Positions 62,535 to 64,000 of a DNA stretch of 64,000 nt are shown piece after piece (position 1 is the stretch's first letter; every line of letters begins with the position of its first letter). The translations under genes and the position numbers were made by a program. The DNA lies in contig NZ_RCVZ01000016.1 in assembly GCF_003668575.1 (NCBI RefSeq), positions 24,001 through 88,000 on the forward strand, given 5' to 3'. Under the pieces are notes generated by a model. That model was not told where the DNA came from and ran no database searches. It was given only the letters and a program-made list of their open reading frames with translations. The DNA comes from Falsibacillus albus (GTDB lineage: Bacteria > Bacillota > Bacilli > Bacillales > DSM-25281).

Positions 62535-62675
62535 TACACTGAGTCGCCTTCAATGTTTTAAGAAAAAGATTTCGGTCGTGTGTGGCAACCGGGAGGCATC
62601 CGCCGATTAATCGATAAACCTCCTCCTCGTCAACTAAACCGTTTCTTTCGGACATACGATTTAGTTCAGGCGCTT
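62535..62675 (-). ncRNA. glmS ribozyme (GlcN6P-activated)
   Basis: On the minus strand AGCGCCTGAACTAAATCG begins the catalytic domain, with self-cleavage expected between A and GCGCC (62674/62673). GTTGACGAGGAGG, TTTATCGATTAATCGGCGGATG and the P3/P4 region follow. Cleavage with bound glucosamine-6-phosphate leads to mRNA decay, closing a feedback loop on glmS. Confidence 0.92.
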
Positions 62676-62870
62676 TTATATAGTTTTTAAACCTCTATCC
62701 ACCTTTCCATTCTTGAATAAAGTATTTTTCACTCAACAAGAAACATCTTACACTAGACAAAAATAAACCGTCAATGGGAAAATCCTCAGGTTAATGCCCG
62801 CACTGTGTCACATTCCCCTAGATGGTGCACCTGAAACCTTCATATTACACGTTTGTTTCCACATTATTAA

Positions 62871-62909
62871 ATATGCATGAGTAAGAAAAGTGTTCTCACT
62901 CATGCATAT
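62871..62909 (-). terminator. Terminator-like hairpin after glmM
   Basis: ATATGCATGAGT and ACTCATGCATAT pair with an extra GAGAA/TTCT element. The T-run is weak (TTTAATAA). The remaining 62680-62870 region is probably the promoter of the glmS leader. Confidence 0.65.
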
Positions 62910-62919
62910 CGTCCTATTT

Positions 62920-64000
62920 TTAATCTTCCTCTGGAAGACCCATCTCTGCTTTTACAACCGTTGCGATTCGATCAACATACGCTGTGCAGGATTCTTCTGT
63001 AGGAGCCTCCGCCATGACACGGACCAGCGGCTCTGTACCGGAAGGACGCACCAGGATCCGGCCATTTCCATCCATTTCAGCTTCCACATCAGAAATCACA
63101 GCTTTGATTTTCTCATTGTCTGTTACATGATGCTTATCCGTCACTCGAACATTGACCAGTTTCTGAGGGTATTTCTTCATTTCTGAAGCAAGCTCAGATA
63201 ATGGTTTATTCGTTGCTTTCATGATATTCACGAGCTGAAGGCCAGTCAGCAAGCCATCTCCTGTCGTGTTATAGTCCAGGAAAATGATATGACCGGATTG
63301 CTCTCCGCCGAGGTTAAATCCGTTTTTCTTCATTTCCTCCACGACATAGCGATCCCCTACCGCTGTTTGGACGCCATTGATGTCCAGCTCTTCCAAGCCT
63401 TTATGGAACCCAAGATTGCTCATGACAGTCGAAACGACTGTAGAATGCTTTAAGCGGTTTTCCTGTTTCAAATATTTAGCGCAAATGAACATGATTTGAT
63501 CGCCATCCACTGTATCACCATTTTCATCGATGGCGATCAGGCGGTCACCGTCCCCATCAAAGGCAAGTCCGACATCTGCATTTTTCTCTTTAACGAAGCC
63601 AGTCAATGCTTCCGGATGCGTCGATCCTACACCATCATTGATGTTCAAACCATTAGGGGAAGCACCCATAGTCGAAATATCCGCTTCAAGGTCTGCAAAC
63701 AAGTGTGCAGCTAATGATGACGTCGCACCGTGAGCGCAGTCAAGCGCTACATGGATGCCGGAAAAATCCTCGTCCACGGATTGTTTTAAATACTGCAAGT
63801 ATTTTTGTCCGCCTTCAAAATAGTCGCTTACTTGACCGAGGTCTCCTCCAATTGGCCGTGGAAGAATATCCTCTTGCATATCCAAATACTTTTCAATTTC
63901 TTCTTCCTGCTCATCCGAAAGCTTAAATCCATCAGGACCGAAAAATTTGATTCCGTTATCCCCTACAGGGTTATGGGATGCAGAAATCATGACCCCTGCC
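62920..64000 (-). CDS. glmM: Phosphoglucosamine mutase, C-terminal part (5' end outside window)
   Basis: The frame is open to the window edge; the visible part begins [15 protein letters not shown], which includes the active-site phospho-Ser of the family. Metal-binding DGDGDR (in [13 protein letters not shown]) and the sugar-binding GGEQSGH are intact, as is the C-terminal phosphate-binding loop [12 protein letters not shown]. It converts glucosamine-6-phosphate to -1-phosphate, the step after GlmS. About 90 N-terminal residues lie beyond the window. Confidence 0.97.
   Translation of the reverse strand, partial: AGVMISASHNPVGDNGIKFFGPDGFKLSDEQEEEIEKYLDMQEDILPRPIGGDLGQVSDYFEGGQKYLQYLKQSVDEDFSGIHVALDCAHGATSSLAAHLFADLEADISTMGASPNGLNINDGVGSTHPEALTGFVKEKNADVGLAFDGDGDRLIAIDENGDTVDGDQIMFICAKYLKQENRLKHSTVVSTVMSNLGFHKGLEELDINGVQTAVGDRYVVEEMKKNGFNLGGEQSGHIIFLDYNTTGDGLLTGLQLVNIMKATNKPLSELASEMKKYPQKLVNVRVTDKHHVTDNEKIKAVISDVEAEMDGNGRILVRPSGTEPLVRVMAEAPTEESCTAYVDRIATVVKAEMGLPEED

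Noticed and set aside
1-64000. tRNA or rRNA genes, prophage, IS transposase
   Set aside because: No cloverleaf-like sequence, rRNA segment, integrase, phage or transposase protein was recognised by reading; a tRNAscan or profile search would be needed to be certain.

Overview
The window is a stretch of chromosome from a low-GC, Gram-positive, spore-former-type bacterium of the family Bacillaceae. The evidence is Bacillus-style gene content (TcyP, TenA/TenI, YkoEDC, a short Spo0M-like protein, a DesK/DesR-like pair), strong AGGAGG ribosome binding sites, TTG/GTG starts, and three classic Firmicute RNA regulators: an argS T-box, a TPP riboswitch and the glmS ribozyme. No rRNA, tRNA, prophage, IS transposase or CRISPR array was seen. 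The genus cannot be fixed from sequence alone.

Layout. 1-7.2 kb: the end of a MerR regulator with its MFS exporter, small VOC/DUF proteins, and two tandem DUF21/CBS (CNNM/CorC-like) membrane proteins, each with a structured leader. 7.4-9.9 kb: a polysaccharide deacetylase, DedA and glycosyltransferase cassette. 9.9-11.9 kb: T-box-controlled argS. 12-18.1 kb: ABC-2 exporter, lipid kinase, two small proteins, and an OppB/OppC-like permease pair without ATPase or binding protein. 18.3-23.1 kb: tcyP, a CPBP protease, an MFS exporter behind a leader peptide and competing hairpins, a Nudix hydrolase, and a remnant of a PilZ-like gene. 23.4-26.9 kb: an ABC transporter plus DesKR-like two-component system, bracketed by 28-bp inverted repeats. 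27.2-31.6 kb: polyamine operon potABCD with an XRE-cupin regulator. 31.8-34.7 kb: MBL-fold, ferritin-like, DinB and quinone oxidoreductase genes. 35.2-42.9 kb: a nine-gene thiamin operon (tenA-ykoE-ykoD-ykoC-thiG-thiH-tenI-thiS-thiF) under one TPP riboswitch. 43-57.3 kb: small stress, redox and membrane genes, a cold-shock gene, a candidate small RNA, a hydrolase broken by one stop codon, and drug-efflux MFS genes with a PadR regulator. 57.7-64 kb: yebC, a nitrogen-regulated pair (unknown coiled-coil protein plus Amt), glmS with its ribozyme, and glmM, which runs off the window.

The most unusual content is non-coding. A family of about ten dispersed elements (up to about 270 bp, imperfect terminal inverted repeats) sits between genes and often abuts stop codons. 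Three loci carry 21-bp minisatellites. The clearest candidates for undescribed systems are the leader-peptide/alternative-hairpin switch ahead of the MFS gene at 20767, and the GlnR/TnrA-box-controlled coiled-coil protein translationally coupled to Amt.
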